64,000 nt of DNA from Thalassospira sp. ER-Se-21-Dark (GCF_017922435.1 NZ_VDEZ01000001.1:1573501-1637500), one strand, 5' to 3'. Shown: positions 35,671 through 44,574, counted from the stretch's first letter. Made by a program: numbers and translations. The notes: generated by a model from the sequence alone, not told the origin.

Positions 35671-37224
35671 ATGGCGAAAGCGGCGACAACGCGCAAAAAA
35701 CGACCGGCAAGAAAGGCATCAAAGCCGTCTGCGGACAACGTGGCGGCCAAACAGGATGATCCGGTGATTTCGGCCAAGGATGCCACCGCGAAAACCGAAG
35801 AAGTTGTCAGCAGCGATCAAAGCATGCCGTCGGCCAAAAATGGTGATGCCGCGGTTCAGCGCCGCCAGGTGATCAGTGATCTGTTTCAACGCGGTCTTGC
35901 TGCCCATCAGGCCGGCCAGATTGATGATGCCATCCGCCTTTACAGCACGGCCCTTCGCCAGAACCCCAATCAACCGGATGTGTGGAACAACCTTGGCGTG
36001 GCGCTTCGTCGCAGCAAGAAGTTCGAGGCAGCCCTCATTGCCTATCGACGGGCCGCAGACTTGCGCCCCGGCAATGCCGGCTTGTGGTCGAATATGGGCA
36101 ATTGCCTGCGCGAAATGATGCGCTTTGACGAGGCACTTGTTGCGCACAACAAGGCGCTTGAACTCGATGACACGGTGAAGTCGCATACGTTTAATACCGG
36201 CCTTGTGTATCGCGATATGAACCGCTTTGAAGAGGCGCTTGACTATTTCGAGCGTGCGCTTGCGATTGATCCCGATTATGTCGATGCCAACTGGGACAAG
36301 TCGCTGGCGCATCTTGCGCTTGGCAACTATGCCGAAGGTTGGGCGGGGTACGAGACGCGCCGCAAACTTGCCGATAATCCGATCCGGCCGCTTGAAACAG
36401 CGCCCGAATGGGATGGCAAGGCTGATCTTCGCGGCAAACGCATTTTGCTGCGGGCCGAGCAGGGCTTTGGCGACATGATCCAGTTTGCCCGCTTCGTGCC
36501 GCTGGTGGCTCAAAAGGCCGCACATGTGATCCTTGAATGCCGCAAGGAACTGATCCCGATCATGAAGACCGTTTCGGGTGTGGGTACCATTGTGGAAAAG
36601 GGCCGGCCGCTTCCGGAATTTGATGTGCATGTGCCACTTTTAAGCCTGCCGCATGTGATGGGCATCGGATCCAAAGAGCTTCAGAAAATCTCGACCGATA
36701 GCTACATCTCCGCGCCGCAGGGCAAACGTGCGCGATTGGCACCGCCGCCGGGGACGGTGCTTAAGGTCGGGCTGATCTGGGCGGGCAAGCTTAATCCGCG
36801 GGATCGGTCCTGCCCGCTCGAAACCTTGCTGCCGATTTTGTCGGCCAAGGGGGCAGCGTTTTACAGCTTCCAGATTGATGATCGCCGGGCAGATATCGAC
36901 AAGCTTGGCCTGCATGCCTTTGTCACCGACCTTGGCGATCATATTCATGATTTCGGCGACAGTGCCGCATTGATGCAGGCGATGGATCTGGTGATCACGA
37001 TTGACAGCTCACCCGCCCATCTGGCAGGCGCGCTTGGCGTACCGGTCTGGATGTTGCAGCTTTACACCACCGACTGGCGCTGGATGGTGCATCGGGCAGA
37101 TAGCCCGTGGTATCCGACCTTGCGGATCTATCGTCAGGACAATCCCGGCGACTGGTCATCGGCGATCCAGAAACTCGGCAGTGATTTTTCAACCCTGCTG
37201 CAAGCGCGGATGAACGCGCAGTAA
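35671..37224 (+). CDS. TPR-repeat protein with C-terminal glycosyltransferase-9-like domain
   Basis: 517 aa from an ATG after GGGGGGAACAGGA. The first 65 residues are Lys/Ala-rich and low-complexity. TPR repeats run from about 75 to 220 (repeating D-A-I-R-L-Y-S-T-A-L-R-Q-N-P-N, A-L-I-A-Y-R-R-A-A-D-L-R-P-G-N, A-L-D-Y-F-E-R-A-L-A-I-D-P-D). The C-terminal half has L-R-A-E-Q-G-F-G-D-M-I-Q-F-A-R and V-I-T-I-D-S-S-P-A-H-L-A-G-A-L-G-V-P-V-W, typical of glycosyltransferase family 9-like domains fused to TPRs. Acceptor unknown; flagellin or envelope glycosylation is speculation. Confidence 0.85.
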   Translation: MAKAATTRKKRPARKASKPSADNVAAKQDDPVISAKDATAKTEEVVSSDQSMPSAKNGDAAVQRRQVISDLFQRGLAAHQAGQIDDAIRLYSTALRQNPNQPDVWNNLGVALRRSKKFEAALIAYRRAADLRPGNAGLWSNMGNCLREMMRFDEALVAHNKALELDDTVKSHTFNTGLVYRDMNRFEEALDYFERALAIDPDYVDANWDKSLAHLALGNYAEGWAGYETRRKLADNPIRPLETAPEWDGKADLRGKRILLRAEQGFGDMIQFARFVPLVAQKAAHVILECRKELIPIMKTVSGVGTIVEKGRPLPEFDVHVPLLSLPHVMGIGSKELQKISTDSYISAPQGKRARLAPPPGTVLKVGLIWAGKLNPRDRSCPLETLLPILSAKGAAFYSFQIDDRRADIDKLGLHAFVTDLGDHIHDFGDSAALMQAMDLVITIDSSPAHLAGALGVPVWMLQLYTTDWRWMVHRADSPWYPTLRIYRQDNPGDWSSAIQKLGSDFSTLLQARMNAQ

Positions 37225-37385
37225 CAACGCTGCCAGCGAATACTTGCCTTCGGGCCCAACAGGGCGTAGTTAAGCGGCTTAATTTTGTGGAATGCGGGTC
37301 TGGATGGTGATGCCTTTGGGTGACGCCTTTAGGTAATCTCTGGGCACATTCATTTGGCGAACCGATCTGGCGCAGGAGAATTCTT

Positions 37386-37865
37386 GTGAGCGAAGCTGCT
37401 TATAACAAAGGTTTCCCGGTTTCCTGGGAACAGATGCATCGCGATGCCCGTGCACTTGCATGGCGACTGTTGGAAAAAGGCCCGTTCAAGGGAATCGTGG
37501 CAATCACCCGTGGCGGTCTTGTACCGGCGGCAATCATTGCCCGCGAACTTGATATTCGCCTTATTGATACGGTGTGCGTACGCAGCTACTCTGACAAGAC
37601 GCGTGGCGATCTGGAATGGCTGAAAGATATCAAGGGTGACGGCACCGATATGCTGATCATTGATGATCTGGTCGATACCGGCAAAACCGCCAAGGCTGTG
37701 CGCGAAAAACTGCCGCATGCGCATTTCGCAACGGTTTATGCCAAGCCACTTGGCCGTGAAATCGTTGACAGCTTTGTGACCGAAGTCTCACAGGATACCT
37801 GGATTTACTTCCCCTGGGACATGGAACTGTCGGTCAACGCCCCGATCTCTGAACGCGTTCGTTAA
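37386..37865 (+). CDS. gpt: Xanthine/guanine phosphoribosyltransferase
   Basis: Purine salvage: guanine or xanthine plus PRPP to GMP or XMP. 159 aa with GTG start at 37386 after AGGAG at 8 bases. The PRPP-binding loop [14 protein letters not shown] is intact, and [10 protein letters not shown] and W-I-Y-F-P-W-D are Gpt-specific. A frame extension upstream has no support. No purine-sensing leader is seen. Confidence 0.95.
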   Translation: MSEAAYNKGFPVSWEQMHRDARALAWRLLEKGPFKGIVAITRGGLVPAAIIARELDIRLIDTVCVRSYSDKTRGDLEWLKDIKGDGTDMLIIDDLVDTGKTAKAVREKLPHAHFATVYAKPLGREIVDSFVTEVSQDTWIYFPWDMELSVNAPISERVR

Positions 37866-37926
37866 TCTGCCTCGGGAAACTGTCCGTATCCCTTTGAGGC
37901 CGATTGCCAGACAAGGAGATTGCAGG

Positions 37927-39085
37927 ATGACCCAATATTTACGCCCGGACTTCCGTCGCCAGTTGCACACCGCTCGCCGATGGGCCGGGCGTTTGTGTTT
38001 TGGGGGGCATCTCTGCCGTGGCTGTGACGGCGCTAAGTCTCTCAGCCCAAGCCCAACAGGTTTCCGAACGGTTGGCACGCGTTCAATCGATGTTAACGGC
38101 TGAAAGCGGATATCGCCTTTCGGTCTTTGCCGAGGTCAGCAACGCCCGGACGATTGCGGTCGCCCCGGAACTTAACGGCGCTTTTGTCGGGACGCGCGGA
38201 CCGAACCTTTATTTCGTGCGCGACCAGGATGGCGATGGCGTCGCCGAGGACGTCAATCTGATTGCCGATGACTTCAAGCTGGCCAACGGGATTGCCTATA
38301 AACCCGGGACCCTGTTTGTCGCCGATCAACACCGCATCGTGTCCTATGATCTTGCTAATTTTGATGGCGAGACCCTTGGTCGCCCGCGGATCCTGTTTAC
38401 CAATCTGCCCGATGAACGCCATCATGGCTGGCGCTATGCCGCCCTGTCACCGGATGGCGACCGCCTGTTTGTTGCGGTCGGGGCACCGTGCAATATTTGC
38501 AAGGTCAGCGGCCTTGAAGGCACCATCATTTCCATCCCGGTTAATGGCGGGGCACCGGATATTTACGCCAGTGGCATTCGCAATTCTGTCGGGCTGAGCT
38601 TCCATCCGGAAACCGACGAGCTTTGGTTTACCGATAATGGCGGCGATATGCTGGGCGATAATATCCCGCGTGAGGAACTTAATCGCGCCAGCCAGTCTGG
38701 CCAGTTCTATGGCTATCCGTGGTATGCGGGGAACGACACCAGAAGCCCGCAATTTTCCGATGAAGCGGTGCCAGAAGAAGTCACTTTCCCGGAATTTACC
38801 TTTAATGCCCATAATGCGCCGCTTGGCTTCACCTTCGATGGCGGCGATGCGCTGGTGGCGCTGCATGGATCCTGGAACCGCACAATTCCCGATGGGTACG
38901 AGGTTGTCCGGGTCGAGTTCATCAATGGCAAACCGGTGACAGAAAACCCGTTCCTTGTTGGTTTCCTGCGCAGCAATGGCGAAGTGATCGGGCGTCCGGT
39001 CGATGTGAAACACTATATCGACGGATCGATCCTGATTTCCGATGACCATGCCAGTGCGATCTGGCGCATGGTGCCGGAAGGCTAA
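37927..39085 (+). CDS. PQQ-type sorbosone/glucose dehydrogenase-like protein, frameshift in signal peptide
   Basis: The body (frame from 38000 to 39085, 361 codons) is a complete six-bladed propeller dehydrogenase of the L-sorbosone / PQQ sugar dehydrogenase type: R-D-Q-D-G-D-G-V-A, R-H-H-G-W-R, S-G-I-R-N-S-V-G-L-S-F-H-P, F-T-D-N-G-G-D, F-Y-G-Y-P-W-Y and H-G-S-W-N-R-T. That frame has no normal start. The only good start is an ATG at 37927 with GGAG upstream, in another frame; it encodes a basic n-region and runs into a six-G tract at 38002-38007. Removing one base there joins both into a textbook signal peptide ending S-A-Q-A. So the gene is disrupted, phase-variable, or carries a sequence error. 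Function assigned by family resemblance. Confidence 0.8.
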
Positions 39086-39139
39086 CGTTTTCCGGTATTT
39101 GGTCGGGCAATTAATTGGATGGATCTGGATGGGACCGGC

Positions 39140-39168
39140 TTGCGTTGATCGGAAAAGCGGGCTATAAA
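39140..39168 (+). promoter_or_regulatory. Promoter of tRNA-Gly
   Basis: TTGCGT (39140-39145), 17-base spacer, TATAAA (39163-39168), placing transcription start a few bases before the mature tRNA 5' end at 39180. Confidence 0.7.
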
Positions 39169-39179
39169 TCGCGCGCTTC

Positions 39180-39253
39180 GCGGGTGTAGTTCAATGGTAG
39201 AACGGCAGCTTCCCAAGCTGCATACGAGGGTTCGATTCCCTTCACCCGCTCCA
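39180..39253 (+). tRNA. tRNA-Gly (anticodon CCC)
   Basis: 74 bases folding as a full cloverleaf: acceptor GCGGGTG/CACCCGC, D-arm GTTCAATGGTAGAAC, anticodon stem GCAGC/GCTGC with loop TT-CCC-AA, T-arm GAGGG-TTCGATT-CCCTT, and encoded CCA. Close to the E. coli CCC-reading glycine tRNA. Confidence 0.97.
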
Positions 39254-39274
39254 AGCCTTTTCCCACAGACATCA

Positions 39275-39883
39275 TCACATCCGGTCCGGCGCACAGGCGC
39301 CTGTATTTTGGCATGCGCCATTGCAGGCCGTGGCATCGTCACCGACATCTTCACTGTTGCCTCCGTTGCCCAGGTCATCACCCGGACAACAGGCAATCAA
39401 CCGATCGCGCAGACGGTTTCGGGCGCGTTGGACGCGTGACTTCACCGTGGGAAGGGCGATGGCATTGCGGGTGGCAAAATCGGTTTGCCGTGTGCCGTTA
39501 ATGTCGATTTCTTCAAGAACGGTTTGGTCGGTTTCGCTCAGTCGACCGATGAAACCCATCACGCAGTCATGCAAACCGGGTTTGTCGTGCGGCTCGTCAT
39601 GGTTTAACAGGGTCGGATCGGTATTAAGGGTCTGAAGTGCGGTATGTTCGCGCCGCTGTCGCCGATAAAAGTCCGCCACCTTGCTGCGTGCGACGGCATA
39701 AATCCAAGCAGATGGATTAGCAGCCGTGCGAAGATCCGATTTTTTGCGGATGATCGTTTCAAGGATGTCGGCAACAACATCGTCGACCGCGTCCCGGGGC
39801 AGGCGGTGATAGACAAAACTGCGTAGGCCTTTTTGCAAGGCCTGCCAGTCTGAGTTTGTATGATGTGTCGATGCAAACTTCAT
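39275..39883 (-). CDS. ECF sigma factor (SigZ-like) with cysteine-rich C-terminal tail
   Basis: 202 aa. Region 2 spans about 15-80 (R-L-P-R-D-A-V-D-D-V-V-A-D-I-L-E-T, then A-W-I-Y-A-V-A-R-S-K-V-A-D-F-Y-R-R). Region 4 spans about 105-160 (L-S-E-T-D-Q-T-V-L-E-E-I, L-P-T-V-K-S-R-V-Q-R-A-R-N-R-L). After region 4 a 40-residue extension carries two adjacent cysteines (A-C-C-P-G) and three more in the last 15 residues, which could bind a metal or metalloid. No anti-sigma gene is adjacent. It is 6 bases downstream of the ArsI/CadI-like gene, so both are one operon. Confidence 0.87.
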   Translation of the reverse strand: MKFASTHHTNSDWQALQKGLRSFVYHRLPRDAVDDVVADILETIIRKKSDLRTAANPSAWIYAVARSKVADFYRRQRREHTALQTLNTDPTLLNHDEPHDKPGLHDCVMGFIGRLSETDQTVLEEIDINGTRQTDFATRNAIALPTVKSRVQRARNRLRDRLIACCPGDDLGNGGNSEDVGDDATACNGACQNTGACAPDRM

Positions 39884-39889
39884 GGTTCT

Positions 39890-40348
39890 TTACGCGCAGC
39901 ACACCTGATCTGGTTGCAATTCCTTGCCCGGTTGTTGGCCACAACAGCCAGCCCCGGACGTTTGTTGATCGCCAGACTGGTCATGTGGCGCATCGTCAAG
40001 AATACGATACCACTCCCAGTCAAGTTCGTCCGGTCCTGTTGCCCAGAACTTGGACTGCTTTGCGTGACAACATCCGGTTTCAGCAACGTCGCTGGTGACA
40101 AGATTACTTTGATGCAGCCGCGCTGACGCGGTTTCAAACGCCTGCTCGCTCAGACATTCGACACCGATATGGTTCAGGTTTTCGGTTGCTGCCGGGTGTT
40201 CGAACAAAACCAGTTTAAGCGGCGGGTTTTCAATTTCGAAATTGGCATATCCCGGCCGTTGTTTGTGCACCGGGCTTGCGAACATTTCACTGTAAAACGC
40301 AACGGCACGGTCAAGGTTTTTCACATTCAAGGCAAGTTGCAGTCGCAT
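39890..40348 (-). CDS. ArsI/CadI-family metalloenzyme (vicinal oxygen chelate fold)
   Basis: 152 aa from an ATG after AGGAG. VOC/glyoxalase fold: L-A-L-N-V-K-N-L-D-R-A-V-A-F-Y at the start, R-P-G-Y-A-N-F-E, P-P-L-K-L-V-L-F-E, L-N-H-I-G-V-E and the family's vicinal cysteines T-G-C-C-H-A. Characterised ArsI cleaves the carbon-arsenic bond of organoarsenicals such as methyl-As(III); CadI homologues are induced by cadmium. Extra C-terminal cysteine pairs (G-C-C-G, V-C-C-A) are seen. First gene of an operon with the ECF sigma factor. No arsR, arsC or efflux gene is in the window. Confidence 0.88.
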   Translation of the reverse strand: MRLQLALNVKNLDRAVAFYSEMFASPVHKQRPGYANFEIENPPLKLVLFEHPAATENLNHIGVECLSEQAFETASARLHQSNLVTSDVAETGCCHAKQSKFWATGPDELDWEWYRILDDAPHDQSGDQQTSGAGCCGQQPGKELQPDQVCCA

Positions 40349-40356
40349 CTTATTCT

Positions 40357-40382
40357 CCTGTTTGATCGAAGCGATAAACAGG
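40357..40382 (-). promoter_or_regulatory. Inverted repeat over the ribosome site of the ArsI-like gene
   Basis: CCTGTTT (40357-40363) and AAACAGG (40376-40382) pair, with ATCG/CGAT inside. The arm overlaps the AGGAG ribosome site of the gene starting at 40348, so it could hide the site in mRNA or be an operator. Confidence 0.45.
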
Positions 40383-40431
40383 AAGACGCGCGAAGACGCC
40401 AAAAGATGCACCTGCCGATGAAAAGGGCCGA

Positions 40432-41148
40432 TTAAGGTGATGGCGGCAGATAGTTCAGGTTCATGTCGCGTGCCTCTTCGTCGCTGCAGATTTTGGTATC
40501 TGAGGCAAAATCGGCAAAGCGCGGATCAAGGGTGCTGAGGTAATTGCCCTTGCCATCTGCGATGAACAGGCAGCGTCCGGTTTCACCGTCAAGCCGTTTG
40601 CCAACCCGCCAGTCAGACGGGGCAATCATATCGCCACCATGGATGCCGATGCCAGCATTGTCGGCATCGCGCGACAGCCGGTCATAGCGATGGGAATAGC
40701 CCGCAATCGGCAGGGCTTCACCGTCGCTGATCATTGCCGCCGCCACATCGCGTTCGCCGATGCCGCATTCGACGATGGGGAAATCACCGGCCTTGCCAGC
40801 GCGTTCCTGATCACCGGGCCAGCAATGGACATCAAACGGCGCCATGGCGAAATATTTGCGCAGTTGCATGGCCGAAGACATGCCGCAGTCCCAGAAACTG
40901 CCGTTATGCAGGCATTGCTGGCCGAGTTCCGGCGCATCCATGCCCGCGATATCAAGCACCTGACCGGCAATCAAGATGGTATCGCCGTCAATCACCTGAA
41001 CATCGCGGCCCCTGGCTTCCAGTCCGGCCGGATCGGCCTGTTGGGACGTGGTGTCAGCCGCATGGACCGGGGCGCTGTGCCAGTGAAGGCCAATGGCAAT
41101 CAAGGCCGGAATGGCAAGAAGGATGATCAGGCGGGTAACGCGTTTCAC
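40432..41148 (-). CDS. Secreted thermonuclease-fold protein, catalytic residues atypical
   Basis: 238 aa from a GTG (41146-41148) after GAGG. Signal peptide: K-R-V-T-R then hydrophobic L-I-I-L-L-A-I-P-A-L-I-A-I-G and V-H-A-A cleavage. The SNase-like core starts V-I-D-G-D-T-I-L-I-A-G with L-D-I-A-G-M-D-A-P-E. In staphylococcal nuclease the position before the I/L-x-x-x-D strand is a catalytic Arg; here it is Asp. The second catalytic Arg is also not evident. So the fold is likely, nuclease activity doubtful. Seven or more cysteines fit a periplasmic location with disulfides. Confidence 0.72.
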   Translation of the reverse strand: MKRVTRLIILLAIPALIAIGLHWHSAPVHAADTTSQQADPAGLEARGRDVQVIDGDTILIAGQVLDIAGMDAPELGQQCLHNGSFWDCGMSSAMQLRKYFAMAPFDVHCWPGDQERAGKAGDFPIVECGIGERDVAAAMISDGEALPIAGYSHRYDRLSRDADNAGIGIHGGDMIAPSDWRVGKRLDGETGRCLFIADGKGNYLSTLDPRFADFASDTKICSDEEARDMNLNYLPPSP

Positions 41149-41366
41149 ACTGGCCTCAAAGATCTGCGGGGTGAGTATTTGGTAAGAATGACACAACGGT
41201 CATGGCAAAAGAACAAGCAAAAAGAACGGCAAAATGATGACGCCCTTGTCGGGTGGGTGGCGGGCAGCGGGAATTGCCATCAATGGTGTCATGCACAATA
41301 ACCGGATGCATCAATTGTCAATTGGCGCTACAAGCGGGTTTGTCTTTTGCTGTCAGGGAAGCTTGC

Positions 41367-42824
41367 TTGTTCCGTCTGCAACCCATCTTTTTCGTTGTCG
41401 GGGTTATGGTCATTATCATCGGTATATCGATGATGGTGCCTGCTGCTGTTGATCTTGCATATGGCAATCCGGACTGGAAAATTTTTGCCCAAGCCTCGAT
41501 CACGACCATCGGGCTTGGCGGTATGGCGTGTCTTGCCTGCCGATCTGATATCGGTCCGCGTGTGACAGCACGTCAGGGCTATGTCCTGACCGTGGTGTCA
41601 TGGATTGCGATCAGCCTGACCGGGTCCTTGCCGCTTTGGTATTCATCGCTTGAAATCAGTTTCTGTGATGCGGTGTTTGAAACCGTATCGGGTCTGACGA
41701 CGACCGGATCAACCATCCTGTCGGGTTTGGATGAATTGCCGCCGGGATTGTTGATCTGGCGATCGATCATGCAGTGGCTGGGCGGGATCGGGATCATTGT
41801 GACCGCCTTGGCCCTTTTGCCGATGATGCGGGTTGGCGGCATGCAGCTTTTCCAGATGGAAAGTTCGGATCGATCCGAAAAACTCAGTGGTCGCATGCGC
41901 GATATGTGCCTGCAGATCGTGATGATCTATTCGGTTCTGACCCTGGTGTGCATTGTGCTGTATCGCATCTTTGGCATGGGATGGTTTGATGCGATCAATT
42001 ACGGCATGACGACACTGTCGACCGGTGGCTATGCCACGTCGGACCTTTCATTTGCCAAGTTTGACACCAGCCTGTCGCTGCACTGGATTGCCATCCTGTT
42101 CATGTTCTTTGGCGGTTTGCCGTTTACCGCCTATGCGGTTTTCTTGCGCAAACGGGCGATCAAGGCGGTGATCGGCAATCAGCAAATCAGATTGTTCTGC
42201 CTGATTATTGCAGGTTTTACATTTTTGCTGACCTTGCGGCTGTTGCAGATTTCAGATGACGGGTTCTTCCGGTCGCTGACCATGGCGGCGTTCAACCTTG
42301 TGTCGGTGATTACGACCACGGGCTATGCATCGGGGGATTACCTGTTGTGGGGCCCCGCCGCGGTCATGCTGTTTTTCTTTGCGACTTTTATCGGCGGCTG
42401 TTCGGGATCAACATCGGGCGGGTTCAAGATGTTTCGCCTGTATGTCGTGTTCACCGGGCTTCGTGCCCATTTCATGCGCCTGCGTAGCCCGTCTGCCGTG
42501 GTGGTCAGCCGCATTGATCGCCACGAAATCACATCCGACATCTATAACGCCGTCACTGTTTATGTATTTCTTCTGACCATCAGCTATATTGCGGTGACGA
42601 TTGCCCTTGGTTTGACGGGGCTTGATCTGATTACCTCGATGAGTGCGGCCGCAACAGCACTTGCCAATGTCGGGCCGGGGCTTGGCAATATCATCGGACC
42701 GGCGGGCAATTTCCAGTCCTTGCCGGATTCCGCGAAGTGGATTTTGGATGTTGCCATGGTTCTGGGCCGTCTTGAGTTCGAGACGCTTCTTGTGCTGTTG
42801 ATGCCGTCCTTCTGGCGTGACTGA
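41367..42824 (+). CDS. trkH: TrkH-family potassium uptake protein
   Basis: Membrane subunit of the Trk K+ uptake system. About 485 aa with around ten to twelve helices. Four pore-loop filters are present: T-T-T-G-S-T, L-S-T-G-G-Y-A-T, T-T-T-G-Y-A and A-L-A-N-V-G-P-G. The family ending L-G-R-L-E-F-E-T-L-L-V-L-L-M-P-S-F-W-R-D is complete. The TTG at 41367 follows AGGGAAG and matches the usual N-terminus (F-R-L-Q-P-I); the frame is open to 41253 with ATG at 41283 as alternative. TrkA, the regulatory subunit, is not in the window. Confidence 0.92.
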   Translation: MFRLQPIFFVVGVMVIIIGISMMVPAAVDLAYGNPDWKIFAQASITTIGLGGMACLACRSDIGPRVTARQGYVLTVVSWIAISLTGSLPLWYSSLEISFCDAVFETVSGLTTTGSTILSGLDELPPGLLIWRSIMQWLGGIGIIVTALALLPMMRVGGMQLFQMESSDRSEKLSGRMRDMCLQIVMIYSVLTLVCIVLYRIFGMGWFDAINYGMTTLSTGGYATSDLSFAKFDTSLSLHWIAILFMFFGGLPFTAYAVFLRKRAIKAVIGNQQIRLFCLIIAGFTFLLTLRLLQISDDGFFRSLTMAAFNLVSVITTTGYASGDYLLWGPAAVMLFFFATFIGGCSGSTSGGFKMFRLYVVFTGLRAHFMRLRSPSAVVVSRIDRHEITSDIYNAVTVYVFLLTISYIAVTIALGLTGLDLITSMSAAATALANVGPGLGNIIGPAGNFQSLPDSAKWILDVAMVLGRLEFETLLVLLMPSFWRD

Positions 42825-42961
42825 TCCCTGATTTTCATTTTGTCGATTGTTGCTGTTGGTCTGTGACGGTTGCCACAGACCGAAGGTTTACTTTGCGTCA
42901 TTTTCGCGCCGTGTATAAGTTTGTAGCGTTAATAACAAACACACAAACAGTGGACACGGAC

Positions 42962-43150
42962 ATGAAACTGCAGAAAACGATCACGACCAAAATCGCCGGG
43001 GCCCTTGCGGTCCTATTCCTGGCCGGTGCTGTTTCCGCATGCTCGCCCGAGGTGGGCAGCGAGGAATGGTGCAATGACCTTAAGGAAAAGCCGAAGGGCG
43101 ACTGGACAGCAAACGAGGCGACCGATTTCGCCAAACATTGCCTGATGTGA
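42962..43150 (+). CDS. Small DUF3012-like lipoprotein
   Basis: 62 aa. Basic start M-K-L-Q-K, hydrophobic stretch A-G-A-L-A-V-L-F-L-A-G-A and lipobox V-S-A-C near residue 27. The mature part, only about 36 residues, has E-E-W-C-N-D-L-K-E-K-P-K-G-D-W-T and ends K-H-C-L-M, the DUF3012 pattern. Outer-membrane or periplasm-facing lipoprotein of unknown role, between trkH and asd. Confidence 0.85.
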   Translation: MKLQKTITTKIAGALAVLFLAGAVSACSPEVGSEEWCNDLKEKPKGDWTANEATDFAKHCLM

Positions 43151-43231
43151 TCAGTGCATTCGCCTGATCGGACATTAAAACGATCAGCCGATTCTCTTTC
43201 ATAGTCTGGATATGTCGTCTTTATGGCGGCT

Positions 43232-43286
43232 AAATCCGCCCTTTGACGTCTGCTTGGCGGTGGTACTGTTGAAGGGCGGATTTTTT
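43232..43286 (+). terminator. Terminator after the lipoprotein gene
   Basis: Twelve-bp arms AAATCCGCCCTT/AAGGGCGGATTT (43232-43243, 43272-43283) with a 28-base loop, then six T. An upstream GGCGG (43225-43229) could pair with the same CCGCC, giving an alternative fold. Confidence 0.65.
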
Positions 43287-43382
43287 ATGTCCGCCCGTTT
43301 AAAATCGCCATGGAACAATCTGTTGTCCGGTGCGTTTTTACCCAATCAGAACCGCGCATGAATGCAATGCAGCAAGGTACAT

Positions 43383-43410
43383 TTGCGTTACCTTGATTAA
43401 TCCTTATAAT
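43383..43410 (+). promoter_or_regulatory. Promoter of asd
   Basis: TTGCGT (43383-43388), 16-base spacer, perfect TATAAT (43405-43410), about 68 bases before the asd ATG. Confidence 0.7.
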
Positions 43411-43478
43411 GCGCGGCCCGCGAATGATCGCGGCAGTCGAATATGACAACAAATTTATTGCGAGGTTAGACAACTATT

Positions 43479-44486
43479 ATGAGTGCCGAAAATCTCCATG
43501 TCGGTGTCATTGGCGCAACCGGTGCGGTTGGCGTCGAGCTGATCAATGTAATGTTTGATCGCAAGTTCCCTGTGGGTGAACTCACCCTGTTCGCGTCAGA
43601 GCGTTCAGCGGGCAAGACCGTGGAGACTAAATTCGGCACTAAGACCGTCGCGCTGTTTTCTGTTGAAGAAGCCAAGCAGTGCGACATTGTCTTCCTTGCT
43701 GTTTCCGGTGATTTCGCCAAGGAATATGCGCCCAAGATTGCCGAAGGCGCGCTGGTGATTGATAACTCCTCGGCGTTCCGTCTGAATGACGATGTTCCGC
43801 TGATCGTGCCGGAAATCAATGGTCACCTTGCCAAAACGGCGAAACTGATCGCGAACCCGAACTGCACCACGGCGATTGCCGCAGTCGCCCTGTGGCCGCT
43901 GCATCAGGCCTTTGGCCTGAAGAAGGTGATCGTTTCGACCTATCAGGCCGCATCGGGTGCCGGTCAGCCTGGCATGAACGAACTGCGCGAAGGTCTGGCG
44001 GCTGGTCTTGCTGGCAAGCCGGTCCCGGCGGAAGTGTTTTCATCGCCGCTGGCGTTTAACGTAATCCCGCATATCGATACTTTCCAGGACAACGGCTATA
44101 CCCGTGAAGAAATGAAAGTGACCTGGGAAACGCGCAAGATCTTTGGTGCGCCGGATCTTCCGGTATCGTGCACCGCGGTTCGTATTCCGACCGAACGCAC
44201 CCATTCCGAGGCCATCGTGGTTGAAACCGAAAAGGTTGTCACCCCGGAGGCCGCCCGTGAAGTGCTGGCAAAGGCCAAGGGTGTCAAACTTGTCGATGAT
44301 CCGGCAAACAACAAATACCCGATGCCGCTGACCGCGACCGAACAGTATGACGTCGAAGTTGGCCGCATTCGTACCAACCTGATCTTTGGTGATCATGGTC
44401 TGGAACTGTTTGTTGCCGGTGACCAGTTGCTTAAGGGTGCTGCGCTTAACGCGGTTCAGATCGCTGAGGCATCTATCGCCGACTGA
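43479..44486 (+). CDS. asd: Aspartate-semialdehyde dehydrogenase
   Basis: Reduces aspartyl phosphate to the semialdehyde that feeds lysine/DAP, threonine and methionine. 335 aa. NADP-binding [10 protein letters not shown] at the N-terminus, catalytic Cys in N-P-N-C-T-T, and Q-A-A-S-G-A-G and P-I-x-R-T-H-S-E-like C-terminal substrate residues ([11 protein letters not shown]). It connects with dapD/dapE and metZ elsewhere in the window. Own promoter and a strong terminator. Confidence 0.97.
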   Translation: MSAENLHVGVIGATGAVGVELINVMFDRKFPVGELTLFASERSAGKTVETKFGTKTVALFSVEEAKQCDIVFLAVSGDFAKEYAPKIAEGALVIDNSSAFRLNDDVPLIVPEINGHLAKTAKLIANPNCTTAIAAVALWPLHQAFGLKKVIVSTYQAASGAGQPGMNELREGLAAGLAGKPVPAEVFSSPLAFNVIPHIDTFQDNGYTREEMKVTWETRKIFGAPDLPVSCTAVRIPTERTHSEAIVVETEKVVTPEAAREVLAKAKGVKLVDDPANNKYPMPLTATEQYDVEVGRIRTNLIFGDHGLELFVAGDQLLKGAALNAVQIAEASIAD

Positions 44487-44514
44487 TCGCGCACCGAAGC
44501 GCACTAAACAAAAA

Positions 44515-44550
44515 AAACACCCCCGGCAGACCATTCTGCCGGGGGTGTTT
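44515..44550. terminator. Bidirectional terminator between asd and the GGDEF gene
   Basis: Perfect 16-bp stem (44515-44530 with 44535-44550), 4-base loop, with A and T tracts at its ends; serves both convergent genes. Confidence 0.93.
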
Positions 44551-44574
44551 TGTATCTGGTCGCGGCCCGACCGA

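Noticed and set aside
43151..43478. Possible lysine riboswitch before asd
   Set aside because: The hairpin region lies upstream of the asd promoter, not in its leader, and lacks lysine-riboswitch core sequences; it is better explained as the terminator of the lipoprotein gene.
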